Shown here in pieces: positions 51,395 through 59,304 of a stretch of DNA of 64,000 nt. A program made the position numbers and the translations under genes. The DNA is from Deinococcus aquatilis DSM 23025 (GTDB lineage: Bacteria > Deinococcota > Deinococci > Deinococcales > Deinococcaceae): assembly GCF_000378445.1 (NCBI RefSeq), contig NZ_KB899703.1, positions 60,568-124,567 of the forward strand, read 5' to 3'. The first letter of the stretch is position 1. Every line of letters starts with the position of its first letter. Below the pieces are notes generated by a model that saw only the letters and a program-made list of their open reading frames with translations, made no database searches and was not told the origin of the DNA.

Positions 51395-52783
51395 CTAAGC
51401 TCCGGTCAGCTTGCGAATTTCCTCGTCGGTGGGCAGGCCGCCTGCGCCGCCGCTGGCCTTGAGGGTCTGCGTTTTTGCGCCCAGCCGCATGGTCTTGGCC
51501 GTGCCGAGGCTGATGGTCTTGCTGCTGCCCAGCTCACCGATGGCCCGGTCGAGGACCTGAGTCATGGCCCCGTTGCCGAGGCGCTGGGTCATGCTGCGGG
51601 CCTGTTCGAGAGTCTTGACGGCCTGCTCAGGGTTGCTCTGCGCTTCCCGGCTCGCCTGCGCAACCAGGCTCTCGATATTGCGCTGCTGAACCCACTGCAT
51701 CACCTCTCCATCTACCCGTGCGGCCATTGTCTCGTCGCCGGTAAATTCCACGACCACGTCCAGCGGCGGCAATTCGCCCCGGTAATTTGCACCGGGCACC
51801 TCGTAGGTCAGGCCCAACTGTGCCAGACGCATGCGGGCTGTGGGGCGCTCCGGCAGGGTGAATTCCAGAATGTAGGTCGCTCCCGTTCCGGCCTCCACGT
51901 TGCCGAGTTGCAGCGGCCCCTCGGTTTTGGTCACCTCGGTCTGGGTGGGCTGCACACGGGTCACGCGCTCCAGCACCACGTCTTTGACGGCCCGCACGGT
52001 CAGGGCCACATTGGTCACGACCTCGTTGGCGGCCTGTTGTAAGTCGCCCAGCAGAGCAGCGGGGAGGTCGGAGGCACGCACGGCAGGAGGCTGAGGATTC
52101 TGGTTGTCGGGCACCACATCAATCGGTTGACCCTGCGTGCGGTCGGTGATTTCTGTCAGCAGTTCAGTATTCACGTCGTCGCCCACGCCGATGGTGGTCA
52201 CCGAGACCTGCATTCCGGCCAGCACGCCCGCCTGTTCCCTGACCACCTCCGAATCGAAGGCCTGCCCATCGGTCAGAAGCACCATGCGGCGGCTGCCCGA
52301 TTCTGTTTCCAGTACCTTTGCCCCGGCCTTCATGCCTGCGCCCATCTGGGTGCCGCCCGAATACCAGTCCAGCCGGTCGGTGGCCTTCAGCAGCGCGGTC
52401 CGGTCGGTCGCGGCAGTAAAGGGCACGAGGATTTCGGCCAGATCATCGAATTTCACCAGGGCCAGGCGGTCCTGCGCCTGAATCAGATCCGAGGTGATGA
52501 TGCCCCGCAGCGCCTCCGTGACCAGTTGTAACTTGTTCTTGCCGCCGTGCACGACCTCGTACCGTTGACCATCGACCACCGTGATCTGACCGGTGTGTTC
52601 AGTCGGCTCGGTGACCACCTCGCGCATGGAGCCGGAAGTGTCCACGACAAAGACCACCGACAGATCGGGCCGGGCCTGCACCGCCTGTTGATCCGGCGAG
52701 ACATTCAGCATGACAAACAACTTCTGACCAGCCGTGTGCGCCAATAAAAATTCTCGGTGAAGCCGCATTGTGGCATCAAGCAT
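51395..52783 (-). CDS. vWA-domain (MIDAS) protein
   Basis: A 462-residue protein. The von Willebrand A domain starts LSVVFVVDTSGSM (MIDAS DxSxS at about 48-52), with the later Thr and Asp positions in GGTQMGAG and LTDGQAFDSE. C-terminal residues from about 290 are beta-rich then helical, as in CoxE/YfbK-type vWA proteins; the last segment is LSRTMRLGAKTQTLK-like and basic, with many Thr. AGGAGG sits 6 bases before the ATG at 52783; an earlier frame start is not supported. First gene of the signalling operon; likely the metal-dependent interaction or sensing subunit. Confidence 0.87.
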   Translation of the reverse strand: MLDATMRLHREFLLAHTAGQKLFVMLNVSPDQQAVQARPDLSVVFVVDTSGSMREVVTEPTEHTGQITVVDGQRYEVVHGGKNKLQLVTEALRGIITSDLIQAQDRLALVKFDDLAEILVPFTAATDRTALLKATDRLDWYSGGTQMGAGMKAGAKVLETESGSRRMVLLTDGQAFDSEVVREQAGVLAGMQVSVTTIGVGDDVNTELLTEITDRTQGQPIDVVPDNQNPQPPAVRASDLPAALLGDLQQAANEVVTNVALTVRAVKDVVLERVTRVQPTQTEVTKTEGPLQLGNVEAGTGATYILEFTLPERPTARMRLAQLGLTYEVPGANYRGELPPLDVVVEFTGDETMAARVDGEVMQWVQQRNIESLVAQASREAQSNPEQAVKTLEQARSMTQRLGNGAMTQVLDRAIGELGSSKTISLGTAKTMRLGAKTQTLKASGGAGGLPTDEEIRKLTGA

Positions 52784-53050
52784 GAATTGCCTCCTGTGGT
52801 GATTTTGCCTTATATGACACTGCATGATAAGCAGTTCCACATTCTGAGGACTCCACTGTTCTTTGGGAGTTTCCTAGAACTTTGCTCTGCTTGCTGGCAG
52901 TCGGCACCTGCGTTTGGCTGGTTGCCCTTGATCTTCCCTGTCTGTACACCTCAGAGCAGGAGTCAGACTCCTGACAGAACAGAAGGCGGATACTTGAGGA
53001 AACTTAAAGAAGCCTTTCATGTACCGCTCATGAATGGCGGGGGAGCCACT

Positions 53051-53239
53051 ATGGATCACAACACAGAGAGCCTCAAGTCCACCCCTTTTCGTCCTGATGA
53101 TCTGGTTCGCGGTGATGACGGCGAGCTGTACCACCTCCCGACTCTGCGTGCCCTCCATGCCGCCGGACGGCTGTTGCCGGAGAGCACCGGCTTCTGGCTG
53201 CTGCTCCGTCTCAGTGAGCGGAACCGTCTTACGGCCTGA
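53051..53239 (+). CDS. Small protein of unknown function
   Basis: A 62-residue protein (MDHNTESLKSTPFRPDDLV...), not recognised. GGGGGAG lies 5 bases before the ATG at 53051. The sequence RGDDGELYHLPTLRALHAAG is compact and charged and could fold as a small alpha/beta unit. A longer upstream extension lacks a ribosome-binding site. It is divergent from the signalling operon. Confidence 0.5.
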   Translation: MDHNTESLKSTPFRPDDLVRGDDGELYHLPTLRALHAAGRLLPESTGFWLLLRLSERNRLTA

Positions 53240-53469
53240 CCCGCTTATGCCCGGTACGGGCTAGATGGCACAGAGCGTGAGGACTGAAGCTGGAGCCAGG
53301 GGTTGTGCAGCTTGCCTGAACTTTCATTCCCTTCTTCAGTTCAAGATCTTGGCTCAATCTTGGAACCCTCACCTCGGCGGCGCACAAGCGGTATCGTGCG
53401 CCCTACGAGCGGCTGGAGGTGGGCAGACCGAATGGTGTCCCCGCCCCGCCGAGTTCAGGAGGTTTCCCC

Positions 53470-54045
53470 GTGAAAAACGCACTGCCGCACCTGCAATTGA
53501 CTGATCTCCCCTCCGACGTGGCTGAGGTGGTGGCCCTGCTGCTGGCCTTTCCAGAAACCGCTACTCCGGACAGCACCCCCCCGACCGCAGAAGGACCCAA
53601 CGAAGACGGATCTACAGAACGGATCGTCGAACATCTGGTCGCCCTGCCGGGTGAGCGGATTCGCCAGGTGATCGGGGGCGTGACCGCCCAGGCCAATGCC
53701 GGGAATTCGTCTGCACCCCTGCAGGGCGGCCCGCAGCAGGGCATCACCGATCGCTGGCGGGAAGAATTGATGGCCTGCCGCGCCCGCACCTGGCCCTCGC
53801 CCGATCAGGCCGGATTGCTGGTGGGGCCGCATGTCCTGATTCTGACCGATGGAGAACAGGGCGTGATTCTGGGTGCGGAAGGCGTGCAGATTCTGGGCCG
53901 CAGCATGAGCGGCTCGCTGATGCTGCTGTGCCAGACCATCGTGATGGCCGAGCATGCCGTCAATGCCAAAGACCTGGGCAATCTGCGTCAGCAGCGCATC
54001 GAGTCGGCCTCCACCACTCTGTCGGAAATCCAGCCGATCGAATAG
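53470..54045 (+). CDS. Protein of unknown function
   Basis: A 191-residue soluble protein I do not recognise. AGGAGG (53457-53462) is 7 bases before the GTG start at 53470. The first 60 residues are acidic; residues 55-75 (ERIVEHLVALPGERIRQVIG) look helical; about 108-150 (GPHVLILTDGEQGVILGAEG) form a beta-hairpin-rich middle; the end is helical. No signal peptide or membrane segment. It is a single-gene unit bounded on its 3' side by the scrambled region. Confidence 0.6.
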   Translation: MKNALPHLQLTDLPSDVAEVVALLLAFPETATPDSTPPTAEGPNEDGSTERIVEHLVALPGERIRQVIGGVTAQANAGNSSAPLQGGPQQGITDRWREELMACRARTWPSPDQAGLLVGPHVLILTDGEQGVILGAEGVQILGRSMSGSLMLLCQTIVMAEHAVNAKDLGNLRQQRIESASTTLSEIQPIE

Positions 54046-54261
54046 TGCCGGGTTAGGACGAGCATAGCCAGATCGCTGGGCTCAGAACAACCAGATTCAG
54101 TGATTTGGGCACGCTGAAGAGGACGGACTGCATACCCCATATCTGAACGCGCTGTGCAGCTACGTAGGGTTGGTCCGTCAGTTCAGGAATTCTCAGTGCT
54201 TGATCATGACGTGCTGCACCCCTGAGCAGTCTTCCAGCGTTTATATGCTCATGTGTTTGCC

Positions 54262-54486
54262 TTAGCCGCTTTGTTTGAAGCCGCTGTGGGGCATTTTGTT
54301 GATCAGCATAGAATGCCTATTGACCCAGGTGCAGTCGTATTCCAGTGCGGTGCTGACCTGGCCCACGTTCTGCGTCCAGACGCTGCTGGCAAGGCCGTAA
54401 CCGGAATCGTTGGCCTAACCCATCATTTGCTCTGCGGTGCTGAAGGACGTCACGCTGCCCACGGGCCCGAACACCTTGCGCAGCAC
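54262..54486 (-). pseudogene. Aldehyde dehydrogenase C-terminal remnant
   Basis: Translating the minus strand gives KVFGPVGSVTSFSTAEQMMG, an in-frame TAG, then ANDSGYGLASSVWTQNVG and later WVNRHSMLINKMPHSGFKQS, ending in TAA. These are the last conserved blocks of NAD-dependent aldehyde dehydrogenases of the gamma-aminobutyraldehyde or betaine-aldehyde type. The catalytic Cys/Glu regions are missing and the homology starts abruptly at about 54486, so this is a truncated pseudogene. Confidence 0.8.
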
Positions 54487-54751
54487 TCGCCAAGCTGATA
54501 ATGGCGTCCTCATTCAAGTCAGCGAGACTGAGCGACACTTTGGGCCTGAGAACAAAACACTGGATTGGACATACAGTACCTTCCAAAAGATTAGAAGTCC
54601 TGCTCGACTTCTGACCGGTTTTGGCGAGTTCGTAGGCCAGCTTGCCGCAGAGGTGGTCCCGGGCTTTGGCGCGGAGCATTTCATTCGCGCTCATCAGGCG
54701 CAGGCGGGGCAGGTGCAGGTGGATGCGGCGCAGTTCGGGCGTGGGAGTCAA
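54317..54751 (-). pseudogene. Truncated small gene reading into unrelated sequence
   Basis: The frame opens with a TTG overlapping the preceding stop (TTGA) and with AAGGAATTGAA upstream. The first 50 residues (MTPTPELRRIHLHLPRLRLM..., basic and Leu-rich) look like a real gene start; the rest runs out of frame through the aldehyde dehydrogenase remnant. It is probably the broken last gene of the small-gene operon upstream. Confidence 0.4.
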
Positions 54752-54984
54752 TTCAATTCCTTTCGGGCGAACACGTCTGAGATGAGGTCAGGTGGATCAG
54801 GGAGGTGCATGACCAACATCGGCACGCGGGGCGCACCTTTCGGCCGCACTTGCGGGGCCGTGGCTCCCACCAGTTCCACCTCGCTCCCGAGGCGCAGCCT
54901 CCAGGTCATGCGGCTCATGGCGGGGCTGGGACGGCAGAACATCCGGCGCAACTCGGCCAGGATTTCCGGCCAGGTCTGACTCAT
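54748..54984 (-). CDS. Small unknown protein, small-gene operon
   Basis: A 78-residue protein (MSQTWPEILAELRRMFC...), unrecognised. The ATG overlaps the previous stop as ATGA, with AAGGACG upstream. A helical N-terminus is followed by a beta-rich middle (MTWRLRLGSEVELVG) and an acidic tail. It is one of at least four successively overlapping tiny genes, a packing often seen in phage or plasmid modules. Confidence 0.5.
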   Translation of the reverse strand: MSQTWPEILAELRRMFCRPSPAMSRMTWRLRLGSEVELVGATAPQVRPKGAPRVPMLVMHLPDPPDLISDVFARKELN

Positions 54985-55214
54985 GGAGCGTCCTTGACGA
55001 TCAGGGCGGCGGCCTGTTTGGCCTGCGCGATCTGTTCGTGCTTGAGGGCCGTCATCCCGTAGCTTCTGAGGGCTGCCTTGGTGATTTCCAGCGTGGCGAA
55101 CTGGCGGGCGTTCAGGCGGTGCGAAGTGGCAAGCTGGATTCGGCGCATCAGCGCGAACGTCAGGGTCAATTCTAAGATGGACCCCGCGATGATGAGGATG
55201 GCAACTTCAGGCAT
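54981..55214 (-). CDS. Small membrane protein, small-gene operon
   Basis: A 77-residue protein; residues 4-22 (VAILIIAGSILELTLTFAL) form one membrane helix followed by a basic, helical cytoplasmic tail. GGAGGAACCC directly precedes the ATG at 55214, the best ribosome-binding site of this operon. It overlaps the preceding gene by 8 bases. No family recognised. Confidence 0.55.
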   Translation of the reverse strand: MPEVAILIIAGSILELTLTFALMRRIQLATSHRLNARQFATLEITKAALRSYGMTALKHEQIAQAKQAAALIVKDAP

Positions 55215-55488
55215 GGGTTCCTCCAAACGCGTCCAGGAAGGCCCACTCATGCTCAGCCAGACTGGGCACCGGTTGGGTGTGCAGGTACGTGAGCAGGGCA
55301 GTCAGGGCGGCGTGCTGTCGGGGGTCATGGGGCACCACCGAGAGCCGCAACGTGGAGCGGCCGGCATGCTCGGAGGGGAGCAGTGACAGGTCTTGTACAG
55401 CCAGATGTCGCAGCCTTTTACAGATGGCTTCCAGCAGGTCGTCGGGCTGAGGCAGCAGCACGCTACGGGTGATCAGGGGGAGGTTCAC
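55207..55488 (-). CDS. Small unknown protein, small-gene operon
   Basis: A 93-residue soluble protein (MNLPLITRSVLLPQPDDLLE...) starting at a GTG that overlaps the stop of the 33-residue gene (GTGA). A charged helical body and a C-terminal LAEHEWAFLDAF segment are visible. A second, truncated copy of its first residues (MNLPVI) follows the duplicate of the 33-residue gene at 57551-57586. Not recognised. Confidence 0.5.
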   Translation of the reverse strand: MNLPLITRSVLLPQPDDLLEAICKRLRHLAVQDLSLLPSEHAGRSTLRLSVVPHDPRQHAALTALLTYLHTQPVPSLAEHEWAFLDAFGGTHA

Positions 55489-55586
55489 AGGTCGGCCCCG
55501 AATCCACGCAGGCTGTCGTCCATGCTGATCGGGCGGGGCGCGGTCTTGGAATGGCAGCGGAACAAGCGGCGCAGAACGGCCATCAT
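55485..55586 (-). CDS. 33-residue basic microprotein, conserved in a second copy
   Basis: MMAVLRRLFRC...APRPI..DD...GFGADL. AAAAGGAG is 4 bases before the ATG. A frame of the same length at 57583-57684 encodes a protein with 21 of 33 identical residues (LRRLFRC, APRPI, DD, GFG.DL), with many silent differences between the DNA copies. That pattern indicates selection on the peptide. N-terminal half basic and amphipathic; function unknown. Confidence 0.6.
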   Translation of the reverse strand: MMAVLRRLFRCHSKTAPRPISMDDSLRGFGADL

Positions 55587-55693
55587 CGCACTCCTTTTCG
55601 ATCAAGAGGCAGCCCGCCGAGGCAGAAGGCCAGGGCGGGCAGGGAGAGGTACTCGGGTTGTGGGAGTGGGCGAAAATGATGTCCGGTTTTCAC
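55583..55693 (-). CDS. 36-residue ORF upstream of the microprotein
   Basis: A GTG-started frame whose second half (YLSLPALAFCLGGLPLDRKG) is also conserved in the duplicate (SLSLPTLALCLGGRPIDRKR) mostly through silent changes. In the duplicate this segment is fused in frame to the microprotein, so the two may derive from one gene or from a programmed overlap. The start codon is uncertain. Confidence 0.4.
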   Translation of the reverse strand: MKTGHHFRPLPQPEYLSLPALAFCLGGLPLDRKGVR

Positions 55694-55807
55694 TCCTGAA
55701 TCGAGGTCAGGCCAGCCGTCCAGGCAACAAAGTTCGGCTCACTCTCTGCGTTCACTTCAGGGCGTTCACTGTGCCGGGTGATCCTTTTCTTTGCTGCCCT
55801 ACAGCCG

Positions 55808-56560
55808 TTATTGAGGCTCGTAGAGAGGCCGCCTTGGCTGCACCCGTACGTCCTGCCTACCCTGGTCAATGTCGAGCGCGTGCACTGCCGTGGCATTGAA
55901 GCCTTTGATGATCAGCCATCCTGCCAGAACCATCTCGTACAGCGCCACCGGGAGGGCGAGGGCAACTCCCCAGGGCGACAGCTGAAGGATCACTCCAAAC
56001 AGCTCCAGGACGGCGGCGGTGAGGATGAGCACGCCGCCCACGAGTCCAAGCCTTGTGATGCTGCGCGGAACCAGCCTCGACTGGTGGAGCAACCACGCGC
56101 ACATCAGGGTGTTGATGCCCAACATGAAATTTGGCCCCAACAGAAACGTCCAGTCGTGCACAGCCAGCAGCAGTCCACTGACTGTCTGAAAAGCTGGGAG
56201 GTGGGTTGCAGGCGCCGCTCCGAATTGATCTCGCAACGTCAGAAAGCTGAGCAGACTCACAAGACCCAGGATGATGAGCATCGCCTCGAGCACTCGGAAA
56301 CTGACGTATCCCAGCGCGAGTGTTTCGTCCTGCCGCTTGAGGTAGGGAAAGAGGGTGATCGCTGTCCCGACTGCTGCGCTGGCCAGAATCAGTTCAAACA
56401 GAGCGCCGAGCATGATCCGGTGGGTGTGGGTCTGCCCCGACAAGAGAAAATTTGGGTCGTGGAGGAGTGGATCATAGAGGAGCACCCCCAGCACAGCAGA
56501 GATTGAGGCGAGGACGAACAGGACTCCTGTGATGCGGGCAGCTGTTTTGCTGGATCTCAT
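55808..56560 (-). CDS. DUF4386 family membrane protein
   Basis: A 250-residue polytopic membrane protein with about six helices. The opening SSKTAARITGVLFVLASISA and the segment LFELILASAAVGTAI match the DUF4386 family, whose function is unknown. AAGGAG lies 6 bases before the ATG at 56560; a longer upstream frame crosses the divergent regulator's promoter and is rejected. It diverges from a TetR regulator across 151 bases and is the likely target of that regulator. Confidence 0.85.
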   Translation of the reverse strand: MRSSKTAARITGVLFVLASISAVLGVLLYDPLLHDPNFLLSGQTHTHRIMLGALFELILASAAVGTAITLFPYLKRQDETLALGYVSFRVLEAMLIILGLVSLLSFLTLRDQFGAAPATHLPAFQTVSGLLLAVHDWTFLLGPNFMLGINTLMCAWLLHQSRLVPRSITRLGLVGGVLILTAAVLELFGVILQLSPWGVALALPVALYEMVLAGWLIIKGFNATAVHALDIDQGRQDVRVQPRRPLYEPQ

Positions 56561-56627
56561 AGAATGCTCCTTCCCCTGGCGTACCAGCCAGTGGGGTTGT
56601 GCGACCAGCGCCGATCTCGGCAATACT

Positions 56628-56700
56628 TGTCGTATAGAGCGTGAGCGATCTATCTTGTTCAGTCCAGAGACAACCACAGGAATGTGTCGTGTAGACGACA
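56628..56700. promoter_or_regulatory. Candidate TetR operators in the divergent promoter
   Basis: A palindrome TGTCGTGTAGACGACA at 56685-56700 lies just before the regulator's Shine-Dalgarno. A related half, TGTCGTATAGA, is at 56628-56638. Both sit between the divergent start codons, where a TetR repressor would control itself and the DUF4386 gene. Confidence 0.5.
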
Positions 56701-56711
56701 GGAGGCTCTTT

Positions 56712-57332
56712 ATGTTGCCTATGCCCACCCCACTTGATCCACGTGTCAGGCGGACACGACACGCGGTCTTGGAAGCTCTGGAGTCCCTCTTGCGAGAGAG
56801 GCCGTATTCCTCCGTTACCGTGCAGGACATCACGGAGCGTGCCGGGATCAACCGGGCCACCTTTTATGCCCATTACCGGGAGAAACCCGAACTCTTCGTG
56901 CAGCTGGTAGAGAAACACTTTGCCAGCGTCCTGGCTGCACATGCACCCCCGCCAGGCAACTTCACTGTCCATGACCTTCGTTGGCTGCTGCAGGGCGTCT
57001 GCGGTTTTCTTGCTCAGGTTCATCAGGATCGTCGGGAACACCCCTGCGAGATGGATGCTGCGGTTGACCTTCAGGTGCAGCGGCAGCTCAAGGCCTGCGT
57101 GGTTGACGCTCTGCAACACGCCTCGCAACGTCTCAATTCACGGTGCGTCAGTCGGGAATTGACCGCGACGTTGCTCGCTGGTGGAATCTACACTGCGGCC
57201 AATTCTTGGGGCAGTCTGTGCCCTTCCCCGGCCCTCGATGCTTACCTTGAGCAGGCCATGGTGTTCTTGTCCGCCGGCGTGATCGCCACGGGATACGTGC
57301 AGGACGAGCCCAGGCAACCGTCAAAGCATTGA
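56712..57332 (+). CDS. TetR/AcrR family transcriptional regulator
   Basis: A 206-residue repressor-type protein. N-terminal helix-turn-helix about 10-60: VLEALESLLRERPYSSVTV, QDITERAGINRATFYAHYRE, the TetR signature. The C-terminal ligand domain resembles the TetR_C subset lacking strong family features. GGAGG at 56701-56705 is 6 bases before the ATG at 56712; earlier in-frame starts overlap the operator. It probably represses the divergent DUF4386 gene in response to an unknown small molecule. Confidence 0.88.
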   Translation: MLPMPTPLDPRVRRTRHAVLEALESLLRERPYSSVTVQDITERAGINRATFYAHYREKPELFVQLVEKHFASVLAAHAPPPGNFTVHDLRWLLQGVCGFLAQVHQDRREHPCEMDAAVDLQVQRQLKACVVDALQHASQRLNSRCVSRELTATLLAGGIYTAANSWGSLCPSPALDAYLEQAMVFLSAGVIATGYVQDEPRQPSKH

Positions 57333-57362
57333 TCGTTCTGGAAGATCAGGTGGGCACTGGGC

Positions 57363-57383
57363 CTGTGCTAGAGCACAGCTTTT
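57363..57383 (+). terminator. Hairpin terminator after the TetR gene
   Basis: CTGTGC-TAGA-GCACAG followed by CTTTTC, 30 bases after the stop codon. Confidence 0.65.
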
Positions 57384-57535
57384 CAGGCATCTTCCGGCCA
57401 CTCCACGAAGTCTTTCGGCAGGTCGGCTAACGTCATTGCGGCCCAGTCGCGCTCGGCCACGGCAGTTACCAGCCGGGCCAGGGCCTGTGCGCCGCCAGTG
57501 GCCCGGTGGGTGGGTGCTTCCGAGGGCACACCCAT
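57383..57535 (-). pseudogene. 50-residue frame, possible gene remnant
   Basis: An open frame (MGVPSEAPTHRATGG...) ending in a charged segment TLADLPKDFVEWPEDA that looks protein-like. It follows the duplicated microprotein region and may be the tail of a decayed gene; no ribosome-binding site is clear. Confidence 0.3.
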
Positions 57536-57550
57536 GCCTGGGCATCAGGC

Positions 57551-57753
57551 TCAAGCGGTGAGGTGGATGATCACGGGCAGGTTCACAGATCGGTCCCGAA
57601 ACCCTGGAGAAAGTCGTCCACCTTGATGGGGCGGGGCGCAAGCTTGGGACAGCAGCGGAACAGGCGGCGCAGAGCGAACGGCACTCGTTTACGGTCAATG
57701 GGCCGCCCACCCAGGCAAAGGGCCAAGGTGGGCAGAGAGAGCGACTTGAATTG
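57551..57753 (-). pseudogene. Diverged partial duplicate of the small-gene operon
   Basis: This segment aligns with 55453-55660: the CLGG..DRK segment, the 33-residue microprotein (57583-57684, GTG start without a good ribosome-binding site) and then MNLPVI followed quickly by a stop. A few bases are missing at the junction of the first two, fusing them in one frame. The downstream genes of the operon are absent. Confidence 0.55.
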
Positions 57754-57796
57754 TCAAGTGGAGTCAGGAATCAGATCCTGTGAAAAGCCCTCCCTC

Positions 57797-58276
57797 TCAG
57801 AGCGGAGAGAAGACGAATTTGTCCGAAGAGCCGCCCCGCAGGACACTCTCCGTCTGCTCTCCCAGATACATCTGACCCGTGATGGCTTCGAGCGCACCCC
57901 AGACCGCTCCCAAGGTAAACGTGCACTTGCGGTCACTGCCCAAAGGCTCGCCTGCGGAGCACACCGTGTCTTGGGTTTCGATAATCACCATGTCATCAAC
58001 CTGATAGGCCCGGGTCACCGCCGCTAGACGGGTGCCCTCCTGACCAATCGCTGCGTTCAGCAGCTCAGCGATCTGCTCGGTGGGCACGTTGCTTCCGGTC
58101 AAGCCCAGCTCCTTAACGAGATTGTGCCCCCGAACCTTGCCGGCCCGGATGAAGACGACGGCAGCGCCGTCAGGGCCAAGGGTATCTTCAACTCCAACAA
58201 TCACAGCTTTAAAGCAGACGACGGAACTGTAGTCACCGAGTTGCGAACGAATTTGTGGGGCAATGGATGTTGTCAT
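57797..58276 (-). CDS. V4R-like (4-vinyl-reductase/hydrocarbon-binding) domain protein
   Basis: A 159-residue protein. The C-terminal CTFTLGAVWGALEAITGQMY, followed by GEQTESVLRGGSSDKFVF, resembles the V4R fold in layout (C..T.G...G.L....G....E....G...F), though some of its cysteines are missing; this is a tentative assignment. GAGG precedes the ATG at 58276. It is last in the DUF4388-GTPase-Roadblock operon and may be the small-molecule or partner-sensing component. Confidence 0.55.
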   Translation of the reverse strand: MTTSIAPQIRSQLGDYSSVVCFKAVIVGVEDTLGPDGAAVVFIRAGKVRGHNLVKELGLTGSNVPTEQIAELLNAAIGQEGTRLAAVTRAYQVDDMVIIETQDTVCSAGEPLGSDRKCTFTLGAVWGALEAITGQMYLGEQTESVLRGGSSDKFVFSPL

Positions 58277-58363
58277 GACAGACCTCGGTGGGTAAAGGGT
58301 GGCGAGTAGTTGACTGACGGGCGTGGAGATGGAGTCCATCAGGACCTCAAGACGGGGAGACGC

Positions 58364-58741
58364 TTAGAGAATGTTGGCGACGCTCTGAGCCGTATCACGC
58401 GCCTCCATGTGCAGCAGTCCCAGGTTCACGCCCGTCGGCACCACGACGGCCAAGACCCCCTTGCTGCCGGCGGAGTAGATATAGACCTGACCCGTCAGGC
58501 CGCTGACGCTCATGTCGGTCAGTTCACCACCGCCCAACGTGTCATTGATGCGTTTTCCCAGCCCGATGGCGGTCGCGGCCATGGCCGCGACCCGGTTGGC
58601 ATCGGTGCCGTCGCTCATGGCCTGCGCGATGGGCAGACCATCGACGGTGGCGACCAGAACCCCGCGAAGTTCGGGCATGGCGGTCCGGAGGGTGCTCAGG
58701 GTGGCGTTCAGGCGGTCTTGTTTGCTCAGGGTAGCAGTCAT
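58364..58741 (-). CDS. Roadblock/LC7 domain protein (MglB-like)
   Basis: A 125-residue protein with the Roadblock fold: MPELRGVLVATVDGLPIAQA (first helix/strand pair), AAMAATAIGLGKRI, and GLTGQVYIYSAG followed by LAVVVPTGVNLGLL. In bacteria such proteins act as regulators or GAPs for small Ras-like GTPases. It overlaps the GTPase gene by one base (TGATG), and AAGGAGC precedes its ATG, so the two are co-translated. Confidence 0.9.
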   Translation of the reverse strand: MTATLSKQDRLNATLSTLRTAMPELRGVLVATVDGLPIAQAMSDGTDANRVAAMAATAIGLGKRINDTLGGGELTDMSVSGLTGQVYIYSAGSKGVLAVVVPTGVNLGLLHMEARDTAQSVANIL

Positions 58742-59304
58742 CAGAAGCTCCTTGGGTTCGTGTCGCCCAGTTCCGGGGCGAAGAGAGGGGTTAAGGTGAG
58801 TTCCAACAGGTTCGCCAGCAGGCCGCGACCTTCAGCGGGATCGGTGGCATTCAGGCCCACCACTTGACGTTCCGAGAGGTCGAAGTACAGAGCAACGTCA
58901 CTGGGTTGCCAGACCCGCCCTTGATCCTGCCGGGTCACCCCAACCAGAAACGGGATGGGGTTCCGACTGGTGATGAAGTCGAGAATGTTGCGCGCGTGTA
59001 AGAAATCCTGTGGACGATCCCCAGCCACCAACAACACCAATCCCAGCGCCCCTTCACACAGCACTTCCCACATGAAGCTGAAGCGGTCTTGTCCAGGCGT
59101 GCCGTAGAGGTGCAGTTCCTGTCCGTCCAGGCGCAGGGTGCCGAAATCGAAGGCCACGGTGGTATTGAGTTTGCCGATGTCTTCGCTGGCTTCGACATCA
59201 GTCGAAACAACTAAGGTTTCAGAGATGGTCTGGACGAAGGTGGTCTTGCCGGCGCCCACGGGACCAGCCACCACCACTTTGAGAGGACTGTGGACAGAAG
59301 TCAT
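58741..59304 (-). CDS. Small Ras-like GTPase (MglA/CvnD-type)
   Basis: A 187-residue GTPase. G1 is AGPVGAGKTTF (14-23), the switch I Thr lies in NTTVAFDFG, G3 is GTPGQDRF with Gln then Asp, and the G4 position reads TRQD instead of NKxD, as in several MglA/Cvn GTPases. Partner genes are DUF4388 upstream (ATGA overlap) and Roadblock downstream. Such modules control polarity, pili or developmental signalling in other bacteria; the target here is unknown. Confidence 0.88.
   Translation of the reverse strand: MTSVHSPLKVVVAGPVGAGKTTFVQTISETLVVSTDVEASEDIGKLNTTVAFDFGTLRLDGQELHLYGTPGQDRFSFMWEVLCEGALGLVLLVAGDRPQDFLHARNILDFITSRNPIPFLVGVTRQDQGRVWQPSDVALYFDLSERQVVGLNATDPAEGRGLLANLLELTLTPLFAPELGDTNPRSF

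Noticed and set aside
54437..54979. 180-codon plus-strand frame
   Set aside because: It runs through two overlapping minus-strand genes with good ribosome-binding sites and through unrelated junk; no family resemblance.
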